A stretch of 64,000 nt of DNA. Source: Geothrix limicola (GTDB taxonomy: Bacteria > Acidobacteriota > Holophagae > Holophagales > Holophagaceae). This document shows positions 6,626 to 16,272 of this stretch, in pieces (position 1 is the first letter of the stretch; every line of letters begins with the position of its first letter). The notes below the pieces were generated by a model that worked only from the letters and a program-made list of their open reading frames with translations, ran no database searches and was not told the origin of the DNA. The position numbers and the translations under genes were made by a program. The stretch is taken from the NCBI RefSeq assembly GCF_030268085.1, contig NZ_BSDE01000009.1:62001-126000 (forward strand), written 5' to 3'.

Positions 6626-8405
6626 CTACCTCTGGGCGTGGCCACGGTGTTTCACAGTAGTACTGCCCCACGGGGGTATCTCCGTGTAACTCAATCCATT
6701 CCTGAGTCAGTTCACCGCCAAGTTGTCTGGCACGTTCAATGTCACCTACCCACGATCTCCAGCATGTAGCGTCCTCTTCCCGCAAGATCGTATCCAAAGC
6801 AATTCTTCCGATCAGAGCCTGCGTCTGACTTAGATCAACAGATCCATACGGCGCATGAATAGCCCCACAAACAATCCGAACGCCGTTCGAACCATCAGGC
6901 CAATCGAAGGTATGGAATCGGCGTTGGCCCGAATGGTTCAGCATGTCTTTGAACCGGGCAGAGCCAGTAGGTACCAAGACTCCATGCCCAGCGAGTGCGT
7001 GTGCCTCCAACCAACCGTATAGAACGGGAGGAAATTCTCCAGCCGCATGCAGTGCCTGAAATCGATCAAGAGCTAATTCAGAGGCCCATTCCGCAATGCA
7101 GCAAATAATCAAATCAGCTTGTCTTAATGAGTCGAGCTCCGTCGTTTGAAGATCTTCAAAGTTCTTCGGTATACCTTTGACCGTTAGATGAGGGAGGTTT
7201 TCCTGAATTACCTTCGCCAATCGGTCGGCCTTATTTTGGCCGATCGCACGTGCCCCAAGCGAATGGCGCGAGATATTTGCAGACTCGAGTGTTTCACCAT
7301 CAATAAGAGTGAGGGTGCCAACGCCGGCTCTTCCTAGTAACTCCGCAACACCTGAGCCAAGCGATCCGACTCCAATCAGAATGACATGTTTCCCCATCAA
7401 CACACCTTGTGTAGGGTCGAGGCTTCGTCCATGGATCCATGCATGATCAAGTCGATCGACCTGAATACGCTTCAATGGTGCTCTACCTGAGAGTATTGAG
7501 AAGCGAAAGACATCATCAGAAATACTCCCTGATCGAAAGCCCGCTAGGGTAATGCGGCCATTCTTCTCGAATTTTAATTGTTCTGGAGGTCTTAGAACAG
7601 CTCCTGCAAGGAGGTGCACGACAGGACCATTTGTTTTGAAGAGAAGAGATAGCCGCTTCTGTCGTTCTGATATCAAATTATCGAGGATGTCAAGCTCAGT
7701 ACTACTTGCGTATTTTTTGATAAACCTCTCCAGCTGCTGCCCTGAATCTGGAAAATCCCATGGCTTCGGAAAGTCCTTCAGCTCGATGAACGCGGCATTG
7801 GTTTCGAATCGACTTGGCGCTACGCCCCTTGAGTTCAGGGGAATTCGGTAGCGTAATTGCTCATCATCATCATAGAAATACCGATCCCCTCCCTCAATCG
7901 AAGTGTATAAGATCTTTCGGCTTCCTTTTTTAAGGTCGACCAAAGAATAAGCTCTCTGAAGTGGCTTGACATCACGTGTCCAATAAATCGGCCACTCTTG
8001 GTCAAATTCTGATTCAATGTCGCCACTTTGATATTTTCGTATCAACCTTGATGCACTTGTCATCACGGCCTTAACGAGGTGAAGTGGAGAACTTGCTGAG
8101 AAGAATTGATCAGGCTCAAAAAGGCATAACACCCCAGAATGTTCGACATGGGGACACCGTTCCCTGAGTTCCCTGTCTGTGATTTGGACCCGAGGCAGAC
8201 TAAATGGAAACGTGCCCTCAAACAGCAAGGAGCATGCTGGGAGGTTTCGAAGTTGTGGGAATTTCCATCCAGCCCGAAATACAGGGCTAACCGATTGAAG
8301 CTCAGGCGGCTTGAGCCTAGTAGCTGTTGGAATGGATTCCGATATCCATTGCTCAACCTTGCTGATCGCTTCCTCGAACAAGGCTGTATGCAGTCTTTGG
8401 TCCAT
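6612..8405 (-). CDS. cap2: CBASS Cap2, fused E2-E1 conjugating enzyme
   Basis: This 597-residue protein carries an E2-like domain (about 1-150) with candidate catalytic Cys94 in HVEHSGVLCLF. A linker follows, then a ThiF/E1 domain (about 335-580) with the nucleotide loop VILIGVGSLGSG (345-352) and the acidic TLIDGE. Cys548 (DATCWRSW) is the probable E1 cysteine. Cap2 adenylates the C-terminus of the CD-NTase and passes it through the two cysteines to a target, which primes the cyclase for phage sensing. The length and domain order are normal for the family. It begins 13 bp after the CD-NTase stop and overlaps cap3. Confidence 0.93.
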   Translation of the reverse strand: MDQRLHTALFEEAISKVEQWISESIPTATRLKPPELQSVSPVFRAGWKFPQLRNLPACSLLFEGTFPFSLPRVQITDRELRERCPHVEHSGVLCLFEPDQFFSASSPLHLVKAVMTSASRLIRKYQSGDIESEFDQEWPIYWTRDVKPLQRAYSLVDLKKGSRKILYTSIEGGDRYFYDDDEQLRYRIPLNSRGVAPSRFETNAAFIELKDFPKPWDFPDSGQQLERFIKKYASSTELDILDNLISERQKRLSLLFKTNGPVVHLLAGAVLRPPEQLKFEKNGRITLAGFRSGSISDDVFRFSILSGRAPLKRIQVDRLDHAWIHGRSLDPTQGVLMGKHVILIGVGSLGSGVAELLGRAGVGTLTLIDGETLESANISRHSLGARAIGQNKADRLAKVIQENLPHLTVKGIPKNFEDLQTTELDSLRQADLIICCIAEWASELALDRFQALHAAGEFPPVLYGWLEAHALAGHGVLVPTGSARFKDMLNHSGQRRFHTFDWPDGSNGVRIVCGAIHAPYGSVDLSQTQALIGRIALDTILREEDATCWRSWVGDIERARQLGGELTQEWIELHGDTPVGQYYCETPWPRPEVGGHA

Positions 8406-8418
8406 TGATCAAGGAACC

Positions 8419-9441
8419 TTAGGCGTAGTCTGAATTCCCGCCCTTTATTACGACCCCTGGAGTTCCTGATGTCTCAAAGGCGGAGCTCTTTTTCCCGCTG
8501 TCTGATGGATCTGGTTGCTCGTTGAAGAAGTCCGTATTGAAAATCGCACTCCAGGCCTTCATGGCCTGTTCAAAGCTGCAATCCGATATTTCGAGCTGAT
8601 CCAGATCCTTTTCCCTTTCAGAGAGGCAGTCTTTCAGGAATGTCGTCTTCGGATCGGGAATCTTCTTGGTAATGTTTTCACTCAATATGGGGTGTTTAAC
8701 AACCGTGTCTATCTCCAATCGCCGAAGAATCCTTCTCATTGTCACTCTGAGGGACTCGTCATCTCGTCCTGCTGAGGGATAGTAGTTCTCCTGCACTAAT
8801 TTTGAAATTGCAAAACCAGAAGCAGACTTCCCCACCCAAGATGAACGACTCACAGAAAATTTCTTCAACAGACGCACGATTCTCCGCAACTGTTCATCAT
8901 CATCGGACGGGCTCTGTTTAGATACGACATCATTAAACCATGCGGTCACACCTCGGGCATCAGAGACCTTCCAGTCCGTACTTGCGAGTTCGGCGACCTC
9001 TCCCGAACCAGAAGATCCCTCGCTCAAGCGATACACAGGGACATCAACGTGATATCCCTCTTCGTAATAAACACGGACACAATTTGGTTTCACTTCGGGA
9101 GGTGTCTTAAAGGATCTTCCATTCGTGAGCGCTTCACAGACCATTTTTCGAGCATCGAGGGCAGTTTTATCCGCCCCCTTCTCGCCAACTAAATCCGATT
9201 TTTTGAAATAGACTCCGTCATCGATATCGATTTGATCTTCAGGTGTTTGGACCATGGTTCGCATCATGTACGATCCTTGTGACGCGAATCCCTTAGGATC
9301 GGGGTTCTTTTTCTTTTGGAGTCCAGAAGTAAGCGCGTCGCGATTTGTATCCCTACGCTGCTGCATCTTCTTGCGTTGATCAGTTGGTAGATCTACCTCT
9401 TCATCATGAAATTTCTTCATCTGCTTCGATGTATCGATCAT
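8419..9441 (-). CDS. cdnA: CBASS CD-NTase (cGAS/DncV-like nucleotidyltransferase)
   Basis: 340 residues. The nucleotidyltransferase core has the GS motif at 56-57 (QGSYMMRT), the metal-binding pair Asp72 and Asp74 in QIDIDDGVYF, and the third Asp133 in YHVDVPVYRL. These residues are complete, so an active cyclic (oligo)nucleotide synthase is expected. DIDDGVYF is characteristic of the DncV-like clade A, whose usual product, 3'3'-cGAMP, activates CapV phospholipases; the exact product here is inferred. The flexible tail ending GGNSDYA is the likely substrate of Cap2. It starts 10 bp after capV and leads into cap2 by 13 bp, in one operon. The symbol reflects the apparent clade, not an alignment. 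Confidence 0.93.
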   Translation of the reverse strand: MIDTSKQMKKFHDEEVDLPTDQRKKMQQRRDTNRDALTSGLQKKKNPDPKGFASQGSYMMRTMVQTPEDQIDIDDGVYFKKSDLVGEKGADKTALDARKMVCEALTNGRSFKTPPEVKPNCVRVYYEEGYHVDVPVYRLSEGSSGSGEVAELASTDWKVSDARGVTAWFNDVVSKQSPSDDDEQLRRIVRLLKKFSVSRSSWVGKSASGFAISKLVQENYYPSAGRDDESLRVTMRRILRRLEIDTVVKHPILSENITKKIPDPKTTFLKDCLSEREKDLDQLEISDCSFEQAMKAWSAIFNTDFFNEQPDPSDSGKKSSAFETSGTPGVVIKGGNSDYA

Positions 9442-9451
9442 GTTTGTCTCC

Positions 9452-10543
9452 TCAACTGACTGGCTGAATGGTTTCCATAAACAGACGATTCAGAGATTGA
9501 ATGCTCCCTTCTTTCGGATCCATGCACAAACTACGAAGTTCGGTTGCGTGATTGCGGCCAAGATCTTCCAAGGCATTGGTCCCATTCATTGATGTTTCGT
9601 CAAGTGCTAGATATGGCTGGACAGATAAAGGAACTTCAAAGGTTGGGAATCGAGCAACCATTATGTTCGGTAACCATTTGGATATCTTACCGACTATCTT
9701 ATCGTAGGCCGAGGCCTGCGCATCGATCCCCAAAGAGGCCGCTCTCCCTCCGAACTGCCACTCGGAAAATCCCCAATCAAGATCTGCTTCCCCGACAGGC
9801 CCCCCGTTAATACTTGGACAAGTACCTATGGAATAGATCTCTATGGGCCTACTGGTGGAATCGCCGCGTATCTCCAGGGCGTCCACCAGGCCAACCAATA
9901 CCGGATTATTCGCCCAGAGTCCTCCATCTACGTAAAGCTGAGCCGGACCATTTCCAAGCGTCGGCGTAACTGAAGCGAGCGATCGGTAAATTGGAGCCGC
10001 AGAGGATGCGAGGCAAGCATCGACTAATGTCATCCTCTCGTCTCTCCGATCCAACCCTTGATGGTGAGCTGATTTGAAAACACGTGGATGATGGTGACCC
10101 AGTTCAACGGCGGGGATGCAGATTCCAATTCGGCGATCGGCGAACACATCGCCTAACGTTGTCGTTCCAAACACCTCACTGAGGGCTAATCGCAGTGCCT
10201 CGGCACCAGTCCTGTTGAGCGATTTTCTCTTCCTGACATGCCAGAGCAGGGAGAGAAGGGAACTCGGTAAGGGCTCTGGAAATATCGATGGACCCCATTT
10301 TTTATACAACTCGCGAACTCTAGATAACTTACATCCTGTGGCCAAGGCCGCAGCCAGGATCGCCCCGGTACTAGTGCCAACGATCAGATCAAATGATGCC
10401 CCGATGTCTAACTTGGCACACTGACGAGCACTTTCGCAGTAGGTGGCGAAGTGGTCTAAATAGGAGGCTGTGTACAGCCCTCGCATTCCCCCACCGTCAA
10501 TGGTGAGAACTCGTATAGGTTTGGAGAATTGGTCAACCGTCAA
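9452..10543 (-). CDS. capV: CBASS effector CapV, patatin-like phospholipase
   Basis: The 363-residue patatin domain has the oxyanion-hole motif TIDGGGMRGL (15-23), the nucleophile elbow GTSTG with Ser58, and the catalytic Asp206 in YVDGGLWANNP, so the Ser-Asp dyad is intact. In CBASS, the cyclic dinucleotide made by the CD-NTase activates CapV, which degrades membrane phospholipids and kills the infected cell. It is the first gene of the operon and reads away from the AlbA_2 gene; the 293 bp between them must hold both promoters. Confidence 0.93.
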   Translation of the reverse strand: MTVDQFSKPIRVLTIDGGGMRGLYTASYLDHFATYCESARQCAKLDIGASFDLIVGTSTGAILAAALATGCKLSRVRELYKKWGPSIFPEPLPSSLLSLLWHVRKRKSLNRTGAEALRLALSEVFGTTTLGDVFADRRIGICIPAVELGHHHPRVFKSAHHQGLDRRDERMTLVDACLASSAAPIYRSLASVTPTLGNGPAQLYVDGGLWANNPVLVGLVDALEIRGDSTSRPIEIYSIGTCPSINGGPVGEADLDWGFSEWQFGGRAASLGIDAQASAYDKIVGKISKWLPNIMVARFPTFEVPLSVQPYLALDETSMNGTNALEDLGRNHATELRSLCMDPKEGSIQSLNRLFMETIQPVS

Positions 10544-10836
10544 TGAAGTGCCTATGAGTGGAGAGCTAAATCGTACCTCACATGATGGATTCTTACAAAA
10601 ATTTTGGTTAAGGAAATGACGCTGATCAACAGAATGAGTCTACCTCTCTTCTCTCCATCCACAATGCCCGAGTGAACAAAGCCAGACCTTGCCAACTAGC
10701 CACTTGCTCCTTCTCGCTCAGTCTCGATTTCTGAATTTTTCTCGGTGAGGTATCAGTTCTTCGAACATGAGTTTCAATTCTGGAATATATTTAATCTCCA
10801 TTCAAAATCTAGCCACTCGGCAATACAGGAAGATCT
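10544..10836. promoter_or_regulatory. Divergent promoter region between CBASS and the AlbA_2 gene
   Basis: About 290 bases of AT-rich sequence without a gene, from which capV (left) and the AlbA_2 gene (right) diverge. The stretch GGAATATATTTAATC (about 10782-10796) is a plausible -10 area for the rightward gene. I see no clear operator palindrome. Confidence 0.45.
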
Positions 10837-12255
10837 ATGCTCCCAGAAGATGAAAGGCTTAATCAGGCTCGGCGCGTAGCCATTCAGCATTCGGAAGGGT
10901 TCGGTATTGAACACAAGTCTTGGTTGGATCTCAGCAACCCGGATGACCAAGTTAAATTAATCCGAGCCATTTTAGCGCTTCGAAATAATGATGGCGGTTG
11001 GCTCGCGATTGGTGTCGAGAATGGCACGGGAATGACAGCGAAAAACCCACCTAGCAATCTACGTGTGTCCTACGACGCCGATGCTATCAACAAGTTGATA
11101 GTTGAATTCAGCAGTGATCCATTTGGGGTGGAAGTTTGCTACCCCGATGTTGATGGCGTCGAAGTGGCCGTTCTTCGAATTCCCGGAGGAGTAAAAAATC
11201 CTGCTGTCACCAAGAAATCCATTGGTGTGACCAAGCTACTAGAGGGCGACACGATTTATTGTCGATCAATGCGTGGGGGACAGGTGAGTTCCGTCAAAGC
11301 GAACCACCGAGATTTGGGGGAGATCTTGGAAAGGTGCATGCGTAACCGGGAGCTTGACATCGGGACATTCGTGCGCCGCCATTGGGAAGACTTGACCCGA
11401 GAGGTATCGAGTCTTCAAAGCCCACCCGAGCGACGATTAGACGAATTTGTAGGAACATGTCTTTCAAAGTTTGGACAAAGGCTAGTAGATCATAATTTAA
11501 AAAGAATCCCCATGCCTGGACAACTCGCGGTTGGTGTAGCGTGGGATGGCCGCCTTCCTGATACAAACTCTACAGAACACTATTTTACAAGGATGATAAT
11601 GGCCCACCCCCAAAAGGGAGGTTGGCCTCCATGGATGGATCCAAGAGACTTCCCAGGATCTCATTGCAAGCGCGACGTTAGAGATGGCGCCTGGGAGGGT
11701 CTGATTGCGATTCCAGAATCCCATGCTCAAGGGATTGTCTTTAGCGCCCTGGACTTCGCAGTGTGGAACTTCTCGGTGGGACTGTTCCATTCTGGAAGCT
11801 ACGTGGATGACCATCCTGCGCTCGGCATCCAACAAATGGTCTCACGAGGAGAGACATGGGTAATGGGGGGGCCACCTCCCTGGTACAGGAGAGCATTGGA
11901 TCGAAGGAATATCGTTCGTGATGTGGCTAACCGACTATTCACAGCCCAAAGCCTTGTGGCTGGACTCTTCAAAGGACAGGACGCACCACTCCCAGAAAAT
12001 TTATTCTTCTACTTCAGGTTCGATAGCTTGAAGGGGCGGCTTCTCGCGGATTATGAAGGCGGTGGATTTTCTAGGCCCGCTAACAAGGCAATGGATGAGT
12101 CAATCGTTTCGTACACCCAATTGAAGATGGACTCGGACCGGAGCGTGATTGCCGAACGCACTCGAAGTGTCCTTCGGCCCCTCTTCTCAGCTTTCGGCGG
12201 AGAAGACTTGCCCCAGCAAAGAGTTGATAATTGGCTCGCCGGGTTTTGGGTATAG
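10837..12255 (+). CDS. AlbA_2 (Schlafen-like) domain protein
   Basis: 472 residues. The first 170 match the AlbA_2/Schlafen-type putative DNA-binding fold: FGIEHKSW with Glu25 and Lys27, then IRAILALRNNDGGWLAIGVENGTG, and later AVLRIPGG and IYCRSMRGGQV. AlbA_2 proteins bind nucleic acid, and Schlafen relatives include RNases; Glu25 lies where such enzymes have an acidic residue, but activity cannot be claimed. Residues 200-472 form an unrecognised domain rich in Trp and Pro (GGWPPWMDPRDFPG, MGGPPPWYRRA). It diverges from the CBASS operon and converges on the recombinase operon with only 35 bp between them. It may be an independent defence or regulatory gene, or a CBASS accessory. Confidence 0.7.
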   Translation: MLPEDERLNQARRVAIQHSEGFGIEHKSWLDLSNPDDQVKLIRAILALRNNDGGWLAIGVENGTGMTAKNPPSNLRVSYDADAINKLIVEFSSDPFGVEVCYPDVDGVEVAVLRIPGGVKNPAVTKKSIGVTKLLEGDTIYCRSMRGGQVSSVKANHRDLGEILERCMRNRELDIGTFVRRHWEDLTREVSSLQSPPERRLDEFVGTCLSKFGQRLVDHNLKRIPMPGQLAVGVAWDGRLPDTNSTEHYFTRMIMAHPQKGGWPPWMDPRDFPGSHCKRDVRDGAWEGLIAIPESHAQGIVFSALDFAVWNFSVGLFHSGSYVDDHPALGIQQMVSRGETWVMGGPPPWYRRALDRRNIVRDVANRLFTAQSLVAGLFKGQDAPLPENLFFYFRFDSLKGRLLADYEGGGFSRPANKAMDESIVSYTQLKMDSDRSVIAERTRSVLRPLFSAFGGEDLPQQRVDNWLAGFWV

Positions 12256-12290
12256 TTTCTTGCTCTGCTGTATTCCTCGGACCGTAGCCA

Positions 12291-12743
12291 TCACCGACGA
12301 TTGCGTGAAAGGGGTGGGAGAGGGCGGTCTAGTTCCTCTGGTTCAAGCCCTAATCGGATTGCATTGAATTCGTACCTCTTCCACTTGGCATCGTAGGCGG
12401 AGAGGGTGTCCTTCAATGCCCTCAGTTCTTCTTCAAGTAGATCGATACGTTGGAGGAATGCCTCAGCCCCCGATTTGGCAGCTCTCTCCGGGCGGGTAAA
12501 AGGCGAATTTTTTGCCTTCAAGGCAGCCTTGGTCTTCCAGTACCTAGCCTTGATTTCGGGTCGAGCTTCTAGAGTTCCCCTTGAAAAGCCTACCGACTTC
12601 GCAAGTTCATCCCAAGTGAGATGCCCTTTCTTATTGCCTACCTCCCAATTCTCCAGGATCTGAAACACTAACTCACGATCTTTTTCGCGGAATCGAGGTC
12701 TAGCCCCTGTCTTACGACCCTTCACCTGTTTCTTGCTGATCAA
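12291..12743 (-). CDS. ginD: Small HTH protein of the recombinase operon (GinD-like)
   Basis: 150 residues, overlapping the large recombinase gene by 4 bp. A basic N-terminus (KKQVKGRKTGARPRFREKDRE) precedes a helix-turn-helix-like segment (LTWDELAKSVGFSRGTLEARPEIKARY) and a coiled-coil region (EAFLQRIDLLEEELRALKDTLSAYDAKWKRYEF). In GInt islands the fourth gene of the operon encodes a small putative DNA-binding protein reported as needed, with the three recombinases, for recombination. The assignment rests on position, size and this layout, not on alignment. Confidence 0.7.
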   Translation of the reverse strand: MISKKQVKGRKTGARPRFREKDRELVFQILENWEVGNKKGHLTWDELAKSVGFSRGTLEARPEIKARYWKTKAALKAKNSPFTRPERAAKSGAEAFLQRIDLLEEELRALKDTLSAYDAKWKRYEFNAIRLGLEPEELDRPLPPLSRNRR

Positions 12744-14746
12744 AGTCCCTCCCTTTCAGACATATCAATGCCATCAGGAATCACTCGTATCTTCGCTTTT
12801 GAACCAGTGACCAGCGCATCCTCGATGTGTTGTAAGGCCTTGCTCGTATGCACCACGATCTCTTTGAAATGAAGAATGTTCTGATTTCGCTCTGCAATAT
12901 CCCGAGGAATCCGGCGTGCCTCTAGGTGATCGAGAATCGAGGAAATCGTTTTCAAGGCCTCGTCTCTTGCCTTGATGAGTTCCTCCTTAGTTGAAGGATT
13001 CATCGGATCTACAAGGTGGTGGCGACATCCTCGAAGACAAGCTAGATGATGAGGGCAGGGGTTTAGCTGAAGGTCCCGTGTGCAGTACATACCCTCGGCA
13101 GTACGATGAACGATAGGCACCTGAGCTAAAAGAAATTCATTCTGTACTGTCGAATCCTTAAGCGCACGAAATGCATCAGCCTTAGGACCAATCAGCACAC
13201 CAGAGCGCATCAAACCTGTGATCCTCTCCGTGAGCTCCCAGGGAGAGGAATGCTCATAATGAGCATTCTGGTGGGGAGACTTCCGCCCATGTATGGCGGC
13301 CAACATAGCATCTGAGGCCCCCCCATCCTTAAGCGCCGTTACATGGAGATGCCTCGGCATATGCGTGCGAAGATGGGGTCTATTCCCGCCCTCGTCTAGC
13401 AGATTTAATCTTGAGCATGTCTGCCCTAACCAGGTCAGTACATCTTGGTCCCGAAGCTGACGGGGGAAAAGAAAATGCTGAATATCTCTCGTTGCTTTGT
13501 GGCGATAACCCTTTCGATGACCCCATACACAAAGGGAGTTGCTCATCGAGAGCACGGCTCTTCCGTCGCGGAAGATTGTGGGGTGAGCGATCAGCTTCTT
13601 CCTGTGGCCACTCTCGATGTCGCCAGCCGATATTGTCATTTGCCCCCGTGGGATATCGGCGGCAACCTTCACCGCAGTCACCGTTTCAATTTTCTTCTTC
13701 TCCACATCTGGTCTAAGTTTAAATTCTGTGATGATTTGGCCAAGAGAAAGACGATAGGTGCCATCACAGCGGGGGATTGTTTTCCATGGAATTCGCCCGG
13801 GATTCTCTTCGATGAATTTAGCCGAGGATCTCGCCTCTGCACACAATGTGGCGAGGGTGGTGACGGCCTTCGAAATCAGCTCTCGGCACCTCTCAGCTAC
13901 GGGGACTAGAATCCAGTTCCCACCTTTCTCCGGCCCCCCCGGCAGGCGGAGGTGTAACCCCTGATTGGCGATATCGACAAGGGGATCCATCGCTAGGGTC
14001 AACACCTCTCCTATCCTCAAGCCAGTTGCCATCTGAATATCGAAGATCGCCAGAATTACCCTGTCATACGGGTCGGTGAGCCTATCGCGCTCCCGCCCGA
14101 TTGCCTCCAGGACCGACATCGATGGCAATTTTTCCTTCCGAGCTGCAGCAGCTTCGGCAGACATGGGATCAAGGTGGGTCGATACGCTGAGTACTCTCGG
14201 AGTGTAGTGAATGGGTGCCCGAAGAAGCCTCAATTCGTTGAGCCACTCACTGAGTTGACGGAGTACGCAGCTATAACTTGATGCACTCTTCGGCTGGCGT
14301 CGGTTTATCTCATCCTCCGCCCTGACGAAGTGAGACAGATGAAGCGACGTTACTTCTTCGAGAGCGTTCTGGGCAGCTCCCCCGAGATAGGCTCCAACTA
14401 GCACCCTGCGCTGAATAGTCGCATAGGACATAGGGTTCAAAGCCTGCTGAGTCACGATCCAAGCCTTGATGATTTCTTCGACCTGTGTCATCTGTCCAGA
14501 AGGGCTGCTATTGCGAAATTTTCGAAAGGAGATCATTGGGCGCTGCTGATGTCCGCGGAAGTTATCGAGCCAAGATCGGATGTCCCAACTAGCGGAATCC
14601 CATTTCAATATTTTTACAAGTGGATGAGTCCTTGCTGCTCTGATAAGCGCCGCTACATTTTCCTTGGCATCTAGACACCCTCTAGTCACCAAGTTATTGA
14701 TGCCTGGATCAATGATCCGCCCGTGAACCGATTTACTACTTTTCAT
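12740..14746 (-). CDS. ginC: Large tyrosine recombinase (GinC-like)
   Basis: 668 residues, third in the 4-bp-overlapping operon. The catalytic domain shows Arg244 in QMATGLRIGEVL, the HxxR box at His462/Arg465 in THMPRHLHVT, His486 in AAIHGRKSPHQ and the candidate nucleophile Tyr497 in NAHYEHS. The spacing from the histidine to the tyrosine is wider than the usual nine residues. A later cluster, MYCTRDLQLNPCPHHLACLRGCRHHL (about 555-585), looks like a zinc-binding module. A long extra region between the two halves of the active site makes it bigger than XerC/D-type enzymes, as expected for this class. It cuts and joins DNA at the island ends. Confidence 0.85.
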   Translation of the reverse strand: MKSSKSVHGRIIDPGINNLVTRGCLDAKENVAALIRAARTHPLVKILKWDSASWDIRSWLDNFRGHQQRPMISFRKFRNSSPSGQMTQVEEIIKAWIVTQQALNPMSYATIQRRVLVGAYLGGAAQNALEEVTSLHLSHFVRAEDEINRRQPKSASSYSCVLRQLSEWLNELRLLRAPIHYTPRVLSVSTHLDPMSAEAAAARKEKLPSMSVLEAIGRERDRLTDPYDRVILAIFDIQMATGLRIGEVLTLAMDPLVDIANQGLHLRLPGGPEKGGNWILVPVAERCRELISKAVTTLATLCAEARSSAKFIEENPGRIPWKTIPRCDGTYRLSLGQIITEFKLRPDVEKKKIETVTAVKVAADIPRGQMTISAGDIESGHRKKLIAHPTIFRDGRAVLSMSNSLCVWGHRKGYRHKATRDIQHFLFPRQLRDQDVLTWLGQTCSRLNLLDEGGNRPHLRTHMPRHLHVTALKDGGASDAMLAAIHGRKSPHQNAHYEHSSPWELTERITGLMRSGVLIGPKADAFRALKDSTVQNEFLLAQVPIVHRTAEGMYCTRDLQLNPCPHHLACLRGCRHHLVDPMNPSTKEELIKARDEALKTISSILDHLEARRIPRDIAERNQNILHFKEIVVHTSKALQHIEDALVTGSKAKIRVIPDGIDMSEREGL

Positions 14747-16272
14747 TGGGAGTCACTCCCATCCAATTCGATCGCTTCAACGACCGCTTGAACGCCATGG
14801 ATGGCAGAGTCAAGCTGGGCCGCCAACAGCAATCCCGTTCTCCCTGTTTCAAGTAATCGACGCTTCCGATCCTGTAGTTGTTGAAGGTAGACCAGGTGGT
14901 TTCTACTCTTCAAAGCAACCAGGTACTCACACCCATAACAACTCAATGGCGGATCGAGGCGACACTGCCGTTTCGATCCACACTCCCCGATTTCTAAGAT
15001 AGCCTTGTTCGATTGCGCAAAAATAGCCCGAGCTGGCGACACTTGATCTACTAATCGCCCAGAGTACCGATCGATAATTTCTCCAAGATTTTGATCGACA
15101 AGCCGATTATACAAACTGTCCTGGTCGGACCTAATTCGGTAATAGTGCTTCGCAGAATTCAAGGATGTGTGGCCGAGTTTCCGCGCAAGGACTGTCATCG
15201 GAACACCCCTATTCGCAAGTAGGGTTCCGAAAGTGTATCTAAGCGACTGAGCGCTTACCTTTCGTCGGGTATTGGTGCGACTCGATATGACAGGAATTTC
15301 GTTGCACCAAACTCGAATCTTCATACTCAGATGGTCATAGTTCCAATGCCAGCGAAACGGGTCCTCTACTCTACTTCGAGCCTCAGCCCTGAAGATCAAC
15401 GGTCGAAAGTCTCCAACCTTGGTTTCAAATCGATTCCTGTTCTGTTGGATTAGATCTCCAATCAGTCTGGCCAATTCCGTCTCTAGCCCAATTTCGATAG
15501 GAGGGTTGCGTCTGGGGTCATCGTACCTCTGCTTCACTAAATGTACTTTCAATCTGAACCACTCATTCCCTCCGATTTTTTCCGATACAAAATCATCCTC
15601 CCGAATCATGGCAATCGATGCTGGACGTAATCCAAATGCCCCTACAAGAATCAGGACAACCTTACCTTCGAGTGGAAGTGTGGAACTCTTCCATACCCCT
15701 TTGATGAAATTCGCGAACTCAACTTCATCGAGAGGCCCCAACTGCGGGTCCATGTTCCTCACCGGCATTAGCGCAGGCCGCAAAACCTTAATCGATCGAA
15801 CCTTGTGAAGGACGTCTTCAGTGACGAGATCAGGCCGGACATCTCCAATCCATTGAAGGAACAGCTTCCAAAATGGCCAATAGCCAATGAGGCCCTTTGT
15901 TCTCACCCATCCCAAAATCCCTGAAACTTGAGGCCAATCAAAGCTCTTCCACTGCTCTACCCCCCCGGTATTCAGTTCATACCCCCGAAGAGGAGAAAGC
16001 AGGCCATTCCAGACTGATCTGATGGAGGAATCAGCTTTTGATCTAATGACATGACGCATGAATTCCTTGGTCACTTCTGCCAACTCTCCCCTTAGAGGAA
16101 ACTCGGTCCAGTCCAATCGAACGCTAATGGCATGTCGTCCACCGCGAAGAATCCAAGTGTCATTTTCGATAATCGCTTTTGCCCCACCTTTGGTTAGCAA
16201 CTCCGTTAGCTGGGCTTCGGGTCCCTCGCCATTCTGATTTGGTTTAGAGATGATGGACTTCATCGGGCTCAT
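14743..16272 (-). CDS. ginB: Tyrosine recombinase (GinB-like)
   Basis: 509 residues, second gene of the operon, with 4-bp overlaps on both sides. The core includes Arg216 in GAFGLRPASI, the second arginine Arg345 in SAQSLRYTFGTLL, His368 in ARKLGHTSLNSAKHYY, and Tyr377 as nucleophile at the normal spacing. The first residue of the HxxR box is Gln342 instead of His. A C-terminal Cys-rich segment (CGSKRQCRLDPPLSCYGCEYL) resembles a small zinc finger also seen in other multi-recombinase islands. It probably works together with the other two recombinases. Confidence 0.87.
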   Translation of the reverse strand: MSPMKSIISKPNQNGEGPEAQLTELLTKGGAKAIIENDTWILRGGRHAISVRLDWTEFPLRGELAEVTKEFMRHVIRSKADSSIRSVWNGLLSPLRGYELNTGGVEQWKSFDWPQVSGILGWVRTKGLIGYWPFWKLFLQWIGDVRPDLVTEDVLHKVRSIKVLRPALMPVRNMDPQLGPLDEVEFANFIKGVWKSSTLPLEGKVVLILVGAFGLRPASIAMIREDDFVSEKIGGNEWFRLKVHLVKQRYDDPRRNPPIEIGLETELARLIGDLIQQNRNRFETKVGDFRPLIFRAEARSRVEDPFRWHWNYDHLSMKIRVWCNEIPVISSRTNTRRKVSAQSLRYTFGTLLANRGVPMTVLARKLGHTSLNSAKHYYRIRSDQDSLYNRLVDQNLGEIIDRYSGRLVDQVSPARAIFAQSNKAILEIGECGSKRQCRLDPPLSCYGCEYLVALKSRNHLVYLQQLQDRKRRLLETGRTGLLLAAQLDSAIHGVQAVVEAIELDGSDSQ

